A DNA stretch of 64,000 bases, taken from positions 434,001 to 498,000 of the forward strand of contig NZ_JBFMKQ010000002.1 in NCBI RefSeq assembly GCF_040786285.1, in the 5' to 3' direction. Positions 25,100 through 34,308 of this stretch are shown in pieces. The notes beneath the pieces were generated by a model. It was not told the origin of the DNA. It did no database searches and worked only from the letters and a program-made list of their open reading frames with translations. Within the stretch, counting starts at the first letter, position 1, and each line of letters begins with the position of its first letter. Origin of the DNA: Aquimarina sp040786285. GTDB taxonomy: Bacteria; Bacteroidota; Bacteroidia; Flavobacteriales; Flavobacteriaceae. A program made the translations under genes and the position numbers.

Positions 25100-25765
25100 A
25101 TGGCATCAACAAATAAAAAACAAATAAAAGATGATCAGTATATAATTTCAAAGTACATGAATTATGTGCTAGAACATGATGGTTATCCAAAATCAGTATA
25201 TAAGTTTTGCAAAGACATTGCCCTTAAAGAGGAAGATTTTTACAAGTATTTTGGGAGTCTGGAAAGTTTAGAAAGAAGTATTTGGAGTGCTTTTTTTACT
25301 ACCACTGTTGATGCGATGAATAAAAATAAGGAATACATTGATTTCTCTAGCAGAGATAAAATGCTAACCCTTTATTATACACTTTTTGAAATGCTTACTT
25401 TAAACCGGAGCTATGTTTTATTTGCTTTAAAACGATATGATATGCCTTTTAAAAATCTCAATCAGTTAAGAGATATGCGTAGGCATATTAAAGGTTTTGC
25501 TCAAGAGTTAATAGAGTCAGATAATGATGAAAAGATGTTGAAGATTACTAAAAACCCTGTAATTGTATTTTCTGAAGGTGCATGGCTACAATTTTTATTT
25601 CTCTTAAATTTTTGGATAGGGGATGAATCTAGAAGTTTTGAGAAAACCGATGTGGCAATAGAGAAATCTGTAAACACAATTTTCGATCTATTCGATAATA
25701 CTCCATTAAATAATATGATGGATTTCGGAAAATTTCTTTGGAAAGAAAAAGTAATGTGGAATTAA
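25100..25765 (+). CDS. TetR/AcrR family regulator
   Basis: A 221-residue TetR-like regulator. The N-terminal DNA-binding domain is seen in IISKYMNYVLEHDGYPKSVY, then KFCKDIALKEEDFYKYFGSL with the family's final helix 'FYKYFGSLESLERSIW'. The C-terminal ligand/dimer domain is helical (LTLYYTLFEMLTLNRSYVLF). The first helix is less typical than in standard TetR members, so the group is a divergent Bacteroidota branch. It is 47 nt before the ABC1 kinase gene, and the two are probably co-transcribed; it may sense a lipid or quinone-related ligand, which is inference from the neighbour only. Confidence 0.85.
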   Translation: MASTNKKQIKDDQYIISKYMNYVLEHDGYPKSVYKFCKDIALKEEDFYKYFGSLESLERSIWSAFFTTTVDAMNKNKEYIDFSSRDKMLTLYYTLFEMLTLNRSYVLFALKRYDMPFKNLNQLRDMRRHIKGFAQELIESDNDEKMLKITKNPVIVFSEGAWLQFLFLLNFWIGDESRSFEKTDVAIEKSVNTIFDLFDNTPLNNMMDFGKFLWKEKVMWN

Positions 25766-25812
25766 TGTAAGGAATTTAAAATACTCCTGACTTTTAGATT
25801 AGAATTTAAGTA

Positions 25813-27120
25813 ATGAAAACAATAGATAAAATACCAACTACTAAATTAGGCCGCACTGCAGAGCTAGTAAAGACGGGTGTCAAGGTAGGGGGTAATTATC
25901 TTAAGTATTATGGTAAGAAAGCAGTTAATCCAGAATTGACTAAAGATCAGTTAAATGAAGATAATGCATCCGATATTTATGATGGATTAAAAAATTTAAA
26001 AGGTAGTGCACTTAAGGTGGCACAAATGCTATCTATGGAAAAAAATATTCTGCCAAATGCATATGTCGAAAGGTTTTCTTTAGCACAATTTAGTGTTCCT
26101 CCTTTATCGGCACCTTTGGTTAGAAAGACATTTAAAAAGTATCATGGGAAATATCCCGAAGAGTTATATGATACGTTTGCAACTCAATCTGTAAATGCGG
26201 CGAGTATCGGTCAGGTACACAAAGCAATTAAAGATGGGAGAAAACTTGCTGTGAAAATTCAATACCCTGGAGTTGCAAACAGTATAAGTTCTGACCTGGC
26301 GATGGTTAAACCCATCGCCATCAGAATGTTTAATCTAAAAGGAAAAGATTCTGATAAGTATTTTAAAGAAGTAGAAGGAAAACTTTTAGAAGAAACTGAT
26401 TATATATTAGAACTTAAACAAAGTAAAGAAATTACAGATGCATGTGTTAAAATACCGAATCTGAAATTTCCGAAGTATTATCAGGACTTATCTAGTGAGC
26501 GTATTATTACCATGGATTGGATGGATGGTGTGCACCTTAGTGAGTTTGCAAAACAAAATACCTCCCAGCAGAAAGCAAATAAAATAGGCCAAACACTCTG
26601 GGATTTTTATATGTATCAGTTGCATGTTTTAAAAGCTGTACATGCAGATCCGCATCCCGGTAATTTTATGGTAGATGCAGATGATAATCTTATAGCAATT
26701 GATTTTGGGTGTGTGAAAAAAGTACCGTTAGAGTTCTATGTTCCATATTTTGAGTTAGCCGAAAAGAAAAATATAGAGGATTCACGTTTTTTTGCCCAAA
26801 AGATGTTTCAATTGGAAATACTCCGAGAGGATGATACCCCCGAAGAAAAAAGATTCTTCTCGGAGCTTTTCCATGAGATGCTTAGTCTTTTAACGAAACC
26901 TTTTAACGAAACAACTTTTGATTTTGCAGATCAAGAGTTCTGGGATAAAATAACAAGATTAAGTGAAAAATATTCTAGGGATACAGAGCTAAGAAAGATG
27001 AATGGTAACAGAGGGAGTAAGCACTTTTTGTATATCAATAGAACCTTTTTTGGCTTATATAATTTGCTACACGATTTGAAAGCAACAATTCGAGTAAAGA
27101 ATTTTGAAAAGTACCAATAG
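25813..27120 (+). CDS. ABC1/UbiB/AarF family atypical kinase
   Basis: A 435-residue member of the UbiB/ADCK family, ATPases linked to ubiquinone or lipid biology. The signature block is LKGSALKVAQMLSMEKN: the KxGQ motif reads KVAQ (68-71), with alanine for glycine. The A-rich loop is VNAASIGQVHKA, the invariant lysine LAVKIQYPG, the catalytic loop HADPHPGNFMV and the metal site AIDFG. No membrane span is clear at the C-terminus. As these bacteria make menaquinone, the role is probably not classic ubiquinone synthesis. It follows a TetR regulator and ends in a palindrome overlapping the stop. Confidence 0.93.
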   Translation: MKTIDKIPTTKLGRTAELVKTGVKVGGNYLKYYGKKAVNPELTKDQLNEDNASDIYDGLKNLKGSALKVAQMLSMEKNILPNAYVERFSLAQFSVPPLSAPLVRKTFKKYHGKYPEELYDTFATQSVNAASIGQVHKAIKDGRKLAVKIQYPGVANSISSDLAMVKPIAIRMFNLKGKDSDKYFKEVEGKLLEETDYILELKQSKEITDACVKIPNLKFPKYYQDLSSERIITMDWMDGVHLSEFAKQNTSQQKANKIGQTLWDFYMYQLHVLKAVHADPHPGNFMVDADDNLIAIDFGCVKKVPLEFYVPYFELAEKKNIEDSRFFAQKMFQLEILREDDTPEEKRFFSELFHEMLSLLTKPFNETTFDFADQEFWDKITRLSEKYSRDTELRKMNGNRGSKHFLYINRTFFGLYNLLHDLKATIRVKNFEKYQ

Positions 27121-27138
27121 TCAGTCGCCCGACTGACT
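27119..27138. repeat. 20-bp palindrome over the ABC1 kinase stop codon
   Basis: AGTCAGTCG-CC-CGACTGACT, a 9-bp arm on each side, includes the last two bases of the stop codon. No T-run follows, so it is not a typical terminator; the true terminator lies 30 nt on. Confidence 0.6.
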
Positions 27139-27169
27139 TGGTTTGTTTATTTATTGGTTAGGTTGTTAG

Positions 27170-27205
27170 AAAGATGCGCTGTGGTTGGCGCATCTTTCGC
27201 TTTTT
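27170..27205 (+). terminator. terminator after the ABC1 kinase gene
   Basis: AAAGATGCGC (27170-27179) pairs with GCGCATCTTT (27188-27197); CGCTTTTT follows. Confidence 0.88.
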
Positions 27206-27222
27206 AGGGAGTTCAGCTTTAC

Positions 27223-27252
27223 TTTAGATATTTACTCTCTTATCTATATTTG
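27223..27252 (+). promoter_or_regulatory. promoter of the two-component operon
   Basis: TTTA at 27223-27226 (one base from TTTG), 18-nt spacer and an exact TATATTTG at 27245-27252, leaving a leader of about 80 nt. Confidence 0.5.
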
Positions 27253-27338
27253 TAAGAATAATCTTCAGAATAAAAAAGTAGCTCATCATTTTCAAAAAAT
27301 ACATTTATCATTATCTTCACGACTAGAAATCCCCCAGT

Positions 27339-29393
27339 ATGTTTAAAAGCAAAATATATATATGTATTGTTGCAGCGACTCTTCATTTTTATACTTATTC
27401 ACAAGAAAGAGAAGGAGTGACAAGTTTGATTGATAAGGTTGAAAATACATCAGAAAAAATAGAAAAACTCTATGTATTGGATTCGTTATCAAGGAGCATA
27501 GCACAAATGAAGTCAACAGACTTTGATTTTTATAAAAAAAATTATACCAAATATGCATTACAGTATATTGATCTGGCCCGAGGCATAGATAGTATTGATT
27601 TGGCAGCTTTTCAAACGTCAAAGCTTACAGACCATTATCTAAAGGTAATGGGCCGGCCTGATTCTGCTAAGATTATTATTAATACTATTTTACAAGACAG
27701 TGGTAAAATTAAAAAGAAGAGTAACCTTGGTAATTTATATGCTAGTCAAGGATTTATTAATTTTCAAATAGCAGATTTAGAAAAGGCAATTACAGATTTT
27801 AGAAAAGCCGAAGAAATATTAAGCAAAACCGAAGATACACTTGGTATGTCAAAAGTGGTTTATTATACAGGACATACACACCAAAGATTAGGAGATTTAA
27901 CCAATGCTATACTAAGATATCAGCAAGTAAACGAGTTGTTTATACAGCTTAAGGATACAACCTATATGGCATTTAACAAGATTAATATCTCTTATATTTT
28001 TAGTCAATTGTCTTTGTTCAATGAAGCAATGAAGGCAAGAAAGGAAGCAAGAAATTTGTTAACCAGTCAAAAGAACCCAAATAATTCTGCCTTATCTCAG
28101 TTAAGTGTAATGGATTACCGGGATTTAGTCAAACAGAAAAAGTATGATGATGCCGAAACATCGTTGTTAAAAGCATTAGAATTTTCTAAAAAAGTATCAA
28201 ATTTCAAGAGTGATATGTTTACAAGGGCATATCTCTCAGTATTTTACTCAAAATACAAAAATCAACCAGAAATAGCTGAAAAATATATAGATACCATAGA
28301 ACAAGATGTGGATTTTAAGAATGGTCCAGATGGTAGAATACTATATTTAGACGTTATGGCCGAGTTAGAAATGGCTAGAGGTAGATATAAAGAAGCAATT
28401 CCCTTTTTAAAACAGAAACAGGAGGCCTTTATAAAAATGAATGATGTACAATCCCAGTTGGATGTAGAGGAATGTCTATATAAATCTTATAAGGAAATTA
28501 ATAAGCTTTCCGATGCTAATGCACATCTCGAAAAATATATGCTTCTCAAAGATTCTTTATATAATATTAAAAGATCAAATAGTGTAATTTATTATCAAAC
28601 TCTTTATGAAACAGAGAAAAGAGAGAATAAAATAGCATCGCAAAATGCAAGTATTGAAATCTTAGAAGCCAAAGATAAGGCAAAGAAAAACTTGATGATT
28701 TTTGGAGGAATTGGCTTGAGTCTACTTTTTCTAAGCATTTATTTATATAGAAATAGAGTTTTCTTAATGCGAAATAAGAGATTACAGCAATCATTTTTAC
28801 AAGAACTACTTCAAACCCAAGAACGAGTTAGTAAACGAATTTCTAAGGATTTGCACGATAGTGTAGGCCAAAGCTTACTATTAATTAAGAATAAAGTCTT
28901 GCAGAACAAGGATATGAAAACGGCATCAGTTGTTGACGGAGTTATAGATGAAGTACGTGAGATATCCAGAACATTGCATCCATTTAAATTAGAAGAATTA
29001 GGCCTTACTGTAACATTGCAAAGTAGTGTTGAAATGATTGATGAAAACTATGATATCTTTATTTCGGCAGAAATTGATAATATCGATAAAGTTTTTGATC
29101 AAGAAAGAGAAATAAATATTTATAGACTCGTTCAAGAAAGTTTCAATAACATCCTTAAGCACTCTAATGCAAGGTCTGCAGAGATTAAAGTAGTTAATAA
29201 AGATGAAAATATTGAGATCGTTATTAAAGATAATGGTCAGGGTTTTGACGTTTCAAAAGAAAAAATGTCTGTTTCTAAAATTGGCTTAAAAACATTAACA
29301 GAACGTTCTAAATTTTTGAAAGCTAGTTTTAAGATACTCTCAGAAATAGATGAGGGTACAACATTGATTTTTAACATACCAAAGCATGTTTAA
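27339..29393 (+). CDS. TPR-containing sensor histidine kinase (HisKA_3 type)
   Basis: A 684-residue membrane kinase. A signal peptide (IYICIVAATLHFYTYSQ) is followed by an exported helical sensor region with TPR-like repeats (ASQGFINFQIADLEKAITDF; YTGHTHQRLGDLTNAILRY), one membrane span near residue 455 (LMIFGGIGLSLLFLSIYLY), a coiled coil, and the NarX/LuxR-type kinase: phospho-His in SKDLHDSVGQSLLLI, N box VQESFNNILKHSNA, G box IKDNGQGFD. The regulator gene overlaps its end by 8 nt and is surely its partner. What the TPR part senses is unknown. Confidence 0.94.
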   Translation: MFKSKIYICIVAATLHFYTYSQEREGVTSLIDKVENTSEKIEKLYVLDSLSRSIAQMKSTDFDFYKKNYTKYALQYIDLARGIDSIDLAAFQTSKLTDHYLKVMGRPDSAKIIINTILQDSGKIKKKSNLGNLYASQGFINFQIADLEKAITDFRKAEEILSKTEDTLGMSKVVYYTGHTHQRLGDLTNAILRYQQVNELFIQLKDTTYMAFNKINISYIFSQLSLFNEAMKARKEARNLLTSQKNPNNSALSQLSVMDYRDLVKQKKYDDAETSLLKALEFSKKVSNFKSDMFTRAYLSVFYSKYKNQPEIAEKYIDTIEQDVDFKNGPDGRILYLDVMAELEMARGRYKEAIPFLKQKQEAFIKMNDVQSQLDVEECLYKSYKEINKLSDANAHLEKYMLLKDSLYNIKRSNSVIYYQTLYETEKRENKIASQNASIEILEAKDKAKKNLMIFGGIGLSLLFLSIYLYRNRVFLMRNKRLQQSFLQELLQTQERVSKRISKDLHDSVGQSLLLIKNKVLQNKDMKTASVVDGVIDEVREISRTLHPFKLEELGLTVTLQSSVEMIDENYDIFISAEIDNIDKVFDQEREINIYRLVQESFNNILKHSNARSAEIKVVNKDENIEIVIKDNGQGFDVSKEKMSVSKIGLKTLTERSKFLKASFKILSEIDEGTTLIFNIPKHV

Positions 29394-30018
29394 ACCCAAT
29401 ATACTTATTGCAGATGATCACCCTTTATTGTTAAAAGGGCTTGAGGACTTTCTAAAAGAAAAAAAACATACTATTATAGCTGCTTGTTCTGATGGACTTT
29501 CTGCGTACAATACTATTGTAAAAGAGAAACCAGATATTGCAATTTTAGATATCGAAATGCCAAATATGACAGGGATCGATATTGCTAAGAAATGCAAGCG
29601 ACATCAGATTAGCACCAAAATAATTTTAAATACCTTACATAAAGAAAAAAAAATCTTTGAAGAAGCTATAAAATATAATATTGATGGCTACTTGTTAAAA
29701 GAATTTGCTTTAACCGAGTTAGAAGAGTGCATAGCGGCAGTATGTGATGGAAAGACTTATTTTAGTGAAAAAATATATAAACGATTTTCACACACTACCG
29801 ATGAAGATACTAATATCGAAAACCTAACACCTTCAGAGATCAAAATCTTAAGACTTATTGCCGATGAAATGACAAGTGCTCAAATTGCCGATTTTTTAAG
29901 TATCTCTACCAGGACTGTAGAAAAGCATCGTGCAAATATCATTAGAAAACTTCATATAGATCAAAAACCCAACTCACTTCTTATCTGGTCTCAAAAGAAT
30001 AAAGAATTACTACTTTAA
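29386..30018 (+). CDS. NarL/FixJ-type response regulator
   Basis: A 210-residue regulator with receiver and LuxR-type HTH domain. Acidic pocket ADDH at residues 9-12, phosphoacceptor Asp55 in AILDIEMPNMTG, and the conserved lysine in DGYLLKEFA. The C-terminal DNA-binding domain is LTPSEIKILRLIADEMTSAQ followed by IADFLSISTRTVEKHRANII. It overlaps the kinase gene by 8 nt. Kinase and regulator form a pair transcribed from the promoter near 27223. A possible target is the small gene immediately downstream. Confidence 0.95.
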   Translation: MFKPNILIADDHPLLLKGLEDFLKEKKHTIIAACSDGLSAYNTIVKEKPDIAILDIEMPNMTGIDIAKKCKRHQISTKIILNTLHKEKKIFEEAIKYNIDGYLLKEFALTELEECIAAVCDGKTYFSEKIYKRFSHTTDEDTNIENLTPSEIKILRLIADEMTSAQIADFLSISTRTVEKHRANIIRKLHIDQKPNSLLIWSQKNKELLL

Positions 30019-30090
30019 ATACGCTTTTTATTCAAGTACTTTTTGTGCAATTACGTAGGGTTACGTATGTTTTGATGATGATTGATTAGA

Positions 30091-30098
30091 TATATTTG
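30091..30098 (+). promoter_or_regulatory. -7 box for the orphan sorting-domain gene
   Basis: TATATTTG, exact match, 45 nt before the ATG. A TTTG at 30071-30074 is present but only 16 nt away instead of 19. Confidence 0.5.
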
Positions 30099-30143
30099 TG
30101 TATATCAAAATTCAATAGGCAATTATTAAAGAGTAGGTATTAG

Positions 30144-30401
30144 ATGATGATAAGTGGAGTTGAAACGGAAATATTTTCGATATACCAAAATCCGACAGAA
30201 GGAGAAGTATATGTAGATTTTAATGATTGTGTTTCAAAATCATCATTCAAAGTTTTGAATACACAAGGGCGAACTGTTATAGAGAATAGTAATCCAGTAA
30301 TTAGGAATACCATTTCGTTGAAAAAATTGCCTGCAGGGATATATACAATGAAGGTAAAAAGTGAAAATAAAGTAATAATTAAAAATTTTCTGAAACTCTA
30401 A
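30144..30401 (+). CDS. stand-alone T9SS C-terminal sorting domain
   Basis: An 85-residue ORF that is little more than a type IX secretion type A sorting domain: IYQNPTEGEVYVDF, then FKVLNTQGRTVI, then TISLKKLPAGIYTMKVKSEN and KVIIKNFLKL follow the order of that domain. It has no signal peptide and no cargo domain, which such domains need to reach the secretion machine; a stop codon lies in frame just before the ATG. A TATATTTG box upstream and a strong terminator downstream suggest it is still transcribed. It could be the remainder of a shortened gene or a small protein of its own. Confidence 0.7.
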   Translation: MMISGVETEIFSIYQNPTEGEVYVDFNDCVSKSSFKVLNTQGRTVIENSNPVIRNTISLKKLPAGIYTMKVKSENKVIIKNFLKL

Positions 30402-30420
30402 GTTTTAGGAAGATTGGGGG

Positions 30421-30455
30421 AAAAAGGCTACAAATTTAAAATTTGTAGCCTTTTT
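30421..30455 (+). terminator. terminator after the sorting-domain ORF
   Basis: AAAAAGGCTACAAATTT and its complement (30421-30437 / 30439-30455) form a near-perfect long hairpin ending in TTTTT. Confidence 0.88.
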
Positions 30456-30654
30456 GGTATCAAAAACATAGTACTACCAATTCATAATAGTTCTCATAAA
30501 GAGAGTAGAGTATGTAGCTAGTTTTTGTATCAAAATTATTATGCATGCATACAATATAGTAGCGGTTTCTTTTATCAAGATTGTAAGAATACATATATTG
30601 TGCGGCAGTTTTAACTGATAATAAAATAACGCACAATACACAATAATTAGCTAT

Positions 30655-31662
30655 ATGTATACTTCGAAAATATCAGGTTTGGGATATTATGTTCCTGAAA
30701 ATGTTGTAACTAATGATGATCTTTCTAAGATAATGGATACCAATGATGCCTGGATTCAAGAAAGAACAGGTATAAAAGAAAGACGCCATATTAAAAAAGG
30801 TGATGGTAACAGTACTTCGATTATGGGGGTTAAAGCGGCAAAAATTGCTTTAGAGAGAGCTAATTTAACCACAGATGATATTGACTTTATCATATTTGCC
30901 ACCTTAAGTCCTGATATGTATTTTCCAGGAGGAGGAGTGAGAGTTCAAGATATGATGAATATGAGCACAGTCCCTGCACTGGATGTTCGCAACCAATGTA
31001 GTGGGTTTGTTTATGCAATATCAGTTGCAGATCAGTTCATAAAAACTGGGATGTATAAAAATGTTTTAGTAATAGGAAGTGAAAACCATAGTGGTGGTTT
31101 AGATATGACGACACGAGGGAGAGGCGTTTCTGTTATTTTTGGAGATGGTGCTGGTGCCGCTGTGTTAACAAGAAGTGATGAAGAGGGTAAAGGTATTTTA
31201 TCTACTCACCTTCATAGTGAAGGTGCTCATGCAAAAGAATTATCATTAGATGGACCTAGTACAGAGCATTGGGTTCCTGAAATTATTGCCGAAAACCCAC
31301 AAGAAGATATTCCTTATTACCCATATATGAACGGACAATTTGTATTCAAAAATGCAGTAGTTCGTTTCTCTGAGGTGATTAATGAAGGGTTGCAAGCTAA
31401 TAATCTTACGGCCACAGATATTAATATGCTGATACCGCACCAGGCAAATTTAAGAATCTCTCAATTTGTTCAGAAACAATTTAGATTATCAGATGATCAG
31501 GTGTATAATAATATCCAGAAGTATGGTAATACAACTGCCGCATCGATCCCAATTGCCCTTACTGAAGCTTGGGAATCAGGTAAAATAAATGAAGGTGATG
31601 TAGTGGTTCTTGCTGCATTTGGAAGTGGATTTACCTGGGGGAGTGTGATTATAAAATGGTAA
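30655..31662 (+). CDS. 3-oxoacyl-ACP synthase III family protein (FabH-like)
   Basis: A 335-residue KAS III-type thiolase-fold enzyme that joins an acyl-CoA or acyl-ACP starter with malonyl-ACP. The catalytic triad is Cys115 (NQCSGFVY), His262 (IPHQANLR) and Asn292 (YGNTTAAS). The gene stands alone, away from fatty acid genes, and its middle (LDMTTRGRGVSVIFGDGAGA, then ELSLDGPSTEHWVPEI) differs from housekeeping FabH. Such solitary copies may make special lipids or secondary metabolites; no polyketide cluster is near. I therefore give no gene symbol. Confidence 0.92.
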   Translation: MYTSKISGLGYYVPENVVTNDDLSKIMDTNDAWIQERTGIKERRHIKKGDGNSTSIMGVKAAKIALERANLTTDDIDFIIFATLSPDMYFPGGGVRVQDMMNMSTVPALDVRNQCSGFVYAISVADQFIKTGMYKNVLVIGSENHSGGLDMTTRGRGVSVIFGDGAGAAVLTRSDEEGKGILSTHLHSEGAHAKELSLDGPSTEHWVPEIIAENPQEDIPYYPYMNGQFVFKNAVVRFSEVINEGLQANNLTATDINMLIPHQANLRISQFVQKQFRLSDDQVYNNIQKYGNTTAASIPIALTEAWESGKINEGDVVVLAAFGSGFTWGSVIIKW

Positions 31663-31684
31663 TATAAATAGAACATAAAAAAAC

Positions 31685-31716
31685 AAAAACGCGAAGCTTA
31701 TAGCTTCGCGTTTTTT
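31685..31716 (+). terminator. terminator after the KAS III gene
   Basis: AAAAACGCGAAGC (31685-31697), loop TTATA, GCTTCGCGTTTTT (31703-31715). A strong stem with a T-run. Confidence 0.92.
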
Positions 31717-31935
31717 ATGTAGTAAAAATCGGTTATTATTCTTTAAAGGCTAATTCAAATAAATCATAACCATGATCATATTATAATAAACGCTGTAAAT
31801 TGTAATGTGTTACAGAATATGTTGATTTTTTACAATTATTTAACTTTATGTAAATTTTTGATTATATGATACTAAATTTAACCAATATATTAATTATAAT
31901 TCAGTGAATTAACATATTTTTTACGAAAAATTTAG

Positions 31936-34308
31936 TTAAAGTATTCCTCCGCCAGACTTTTCATTAGCATCTCTTCGTTTTCTGGAAACTTTCCTGTTTT
32001 TTCCGCTTCCAAAACGGTAAGAAAATCCTAAATAAACGGTTTGAGTTTCTCCCTGAAATCTTCCGTTTTGCGGAAAAGGAGAATCCCCATCAAATCTAAA
32101 TCGCTGGGTATTGAAGATATCGTTAAAATTAATACTGGCAGTTCCTTTTCCTTCAAGAAAATTGTATCTGGCTCCCGTATTAATGAAATAGAAAGGTTTC
32201 ATATCAAATTGGATACCTTTTTGTTCACCTCTATAGAACCCAAATATCTGAAAGGTTAAATTTTTGGTTGCTTTGAAATTATTGTTCATCCTAAAATTAT
32301 AAATCACGGCATCAACTTCTTTAGATAAGCCTTCTACAACCCCTTTTACCGTTTGACCGTACAGATCAAAACTTGTGTTAAAATTCCACCATTTGGTAGG
32401 TTTGTAATTGCTTGAGATCTCAATTCCGTAGGCAGAGTTATTATCAAAGTTATCGAAGGTTAGTATTTGCCCTTCTTCGACATCTGGGTTTTCGATTAGA
32501 GTTAAGTTAATTTCATCATTGATGAGCCTGTAAAAAACTCCTCCCGTTATTGATCCACCCTTTACTTTTTTGGTATAGTTAGCCTCGATTGAATTCGTAA
32601 ATTGTGGATCAAGTGATGGATTACCAATAGAAATTATTCTTGGTGTACTCCATTCTCTAATCGGATTCACCTGATTTAACCCTGGACGATCTACTCTTCG
32701 GCTGTAACTTAATTGATACGTATTTTTCTCTGTAGGACTGTAGGTAAGATATGCAGATGGATATGCAGTAAAAATCTCATCTTCAAATACTTTTTCTCCA
32801 TTAAAAATTGCATCTACCTGATAGCTTTCTAATCGAACCCCAACTTGGTAAGACCACTTTTCATTATTTTTACCATAGGTAGAATATAAAGAATGAATAT
32901 CTCGATCATAACTGTATATAGAATTCGGGAAAAGTGTTGATCGGTAGTTATTGTCGGTTCTTCTAAATCGGGCTTCATACCCTAATTCTAGTTTTGTTTT
33001 TTCTGATAAAGGATTTACATAATCCAGATTGATTGTGGTATTTGTTCTTTCGTTATCTATTAGATCATTATAATTGGTAAACGAACCATCTCCTCCTATA
33101 AAATTAAAATCATCATCATTATCGCTTTCAAATACATTGTAATCCACCTCTAATTCAATATTGTGACCTTCTTTTTTGAAATCATGCTTGTAGTCAAAAT
33201 TATACGTTGATCCCAAATTATCATTATCACTTACCAAATCTTGAGTAAGGTCATTTTGATCATTATTTAAGAAGATAATGTCTGTAGTTCCGTTGGTTAA
33301 ACCATCAAACAAATTTTGATTAGTATATACAGAAATTGTATTTTGATCATTGATATAATAATCTAACCCAACTTTAAACAAATGTGATTTGTTATTATCT
33401 AAAAAGCTAAAATTGGTTAGATAGTTTTGATCTTCCCTAAGTACAAACCCGGCATTTAGATTTTTGGTAATATTTGCACCATAATTGCCATAAACATTTA
33501 CTTTTCCGGTTCTATAATTTAGATCAATAGAGTTGTTGAAACGGGCATTTTCATCAAAGTTAACGCCAAGGTTTATATTTCCATTAAAACCTATATTACT
33601 GTTTTTATGTAATACAATATTGATGATTCCACTCATTCCTTCTGGATTGTATTTTGCAGACGGATTGGTAATAAGTTCAATTTTTTTGATAGACGTAGAG
33701 GGGATTTGTCTTAATAGTTGAGATGCACTTAAATTGGTTGGTTTACCATCAATAAGAATGCGCACATTTTCATTTCCCCTAAGAGCAATATTACCGTCTT
33801 GGTCTACATTAACCGATGGGATATTGTTCATGATTTCTGCTGCAGTACCCCCGGTAGTGGTAAGATCTTTTCCTACATTAATAACTTTGCGATCTATTTT
33901 TTGTTCTATTGTAGTTCGCTCTGCTACTACAGTTACATCATCTAATGCTTCAGCACTTTCTTCTAAAGCAACTGTTCCCACATCTATGTCTTTACTTTTT
34001 CTCGAAATCTCTATAGGCGTTGAGTAAGAGGTATATCCTATAAACTGTATTTTAAGAGTATAGTTTCCTCTTGGTATATCTGTAATCAGAAAATTTCCAT
34101 TTTCTGTGCTAATACCGCCGCTAATTATCTTATTGGCGCCATCGGTAATTACAACAGTGGCATAGGGGATGGGTTGATTAAGGTTTTTATCAATTACTTT
34201 TCCCTTTATGGTACCTACAATGGCTTCATTGTTTGGCTGAGCAATACCTGGTAAACAAAAGGAAAATAAGAAAAGTAAAGCAAATGCTTTTTGATTGATT
34301 GATTTCAT
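31936..34308 (-). CDS. TonB-dependent receptor-type outer membrane protein
   Basis: 790 residues from the ATG at 34308, which starts the signal peptide MKSINQKAFALLFLFSFCLP; a frame to 34368 is not needed. After GIAQ comes a carboxypeptidase-regulatory-like domain (about 30-115: IKGKVIDKNLNQPIPYATVV), a plug domain (ALDDVTVVAERTTIEQKIDR; IPSVNVDQDGNIALRGNENV) and a long beta-barrel with WKYQVGVRLES- and SYSRRVDRPGLNQVNP-type strands of the outer membrane beta-barrel family 3. The substrate is not clear; there is no SusD gene beside it, so it is not a glycan-utilisation pair. Monocistronic. Confidence 0.92.
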   Translation of the reverse strand: MKSINQKAFALLFLFSFCLPGIAQPNNEAIVGTIKGKVIDKNLNQPIPYATVVITDGANKIISGGISTENGNFLITDIPRGNYTLKIQFIGYTSYSTPIEISRKSKDIDVGTVALEESAEALDDVTVVAERTTIEQKIDRKVINVGKDLTTTGGTAAEIMNNIPSVNVDQDGNIALRGNENVRILIDGKPTNLSASQLLRQIPSTSIKKIELITNPSAKYNPEGMSGIINIVLHKNSNIGFNGNINLGVNFDENARFNNSIDLNYRTGKVNVYGNYGANITKNLNAGFVLREDQNYLTNFSFLDNNKSHLFKVGLDYYINDQNTISVYTNQNLFDGLTNGTTDIIFLNNDQNDLTQDLVSDNDNLGSTYNFDYKHDFKKEGHNIELEVDYNVFESDNDDDFNFIGGDGSFTNYNDLIDNERTNTTINLDYVNPLSEKTKLELGYEARFRRTDNNYRSTLFPNSIYSYDRDIHSLYSTYGKNNEKWSYQVGVRLESYQVDAIFNGEKVFEDEIFTAYPSAYLTYSPTEKNTYQLSYSRRVDRPGLNQVNPIREWSTPRIISIGNPSLDPQFTNSIEANYTKKVKGGSITGGVFYRLINDEINLTLIENPDVEEGQILTFDNFDNNSAYGIEISSNYKPTKWWNFNTSFDLYGQTVKGVVEGLSKEVDAVIYNFRMNNNFKATKNLTFQIFGFYRGEQKGIQFDMKPFYFINTGARYNFLEGKGTASINFNDIFNTQRFRFDGDSPFPQNGRFQGETQTVYLGFSYRFGSGKNRKVSRKRRDANEKSGGGIL

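Noticed and set aside
30655..31662. A polyketide or aryl-polyene cluster around the KAS III gene
   Set aside because: The neighbours are a two-component system and a TonB receptor; no ACP, ketoreductase or other biosynthetic genes.
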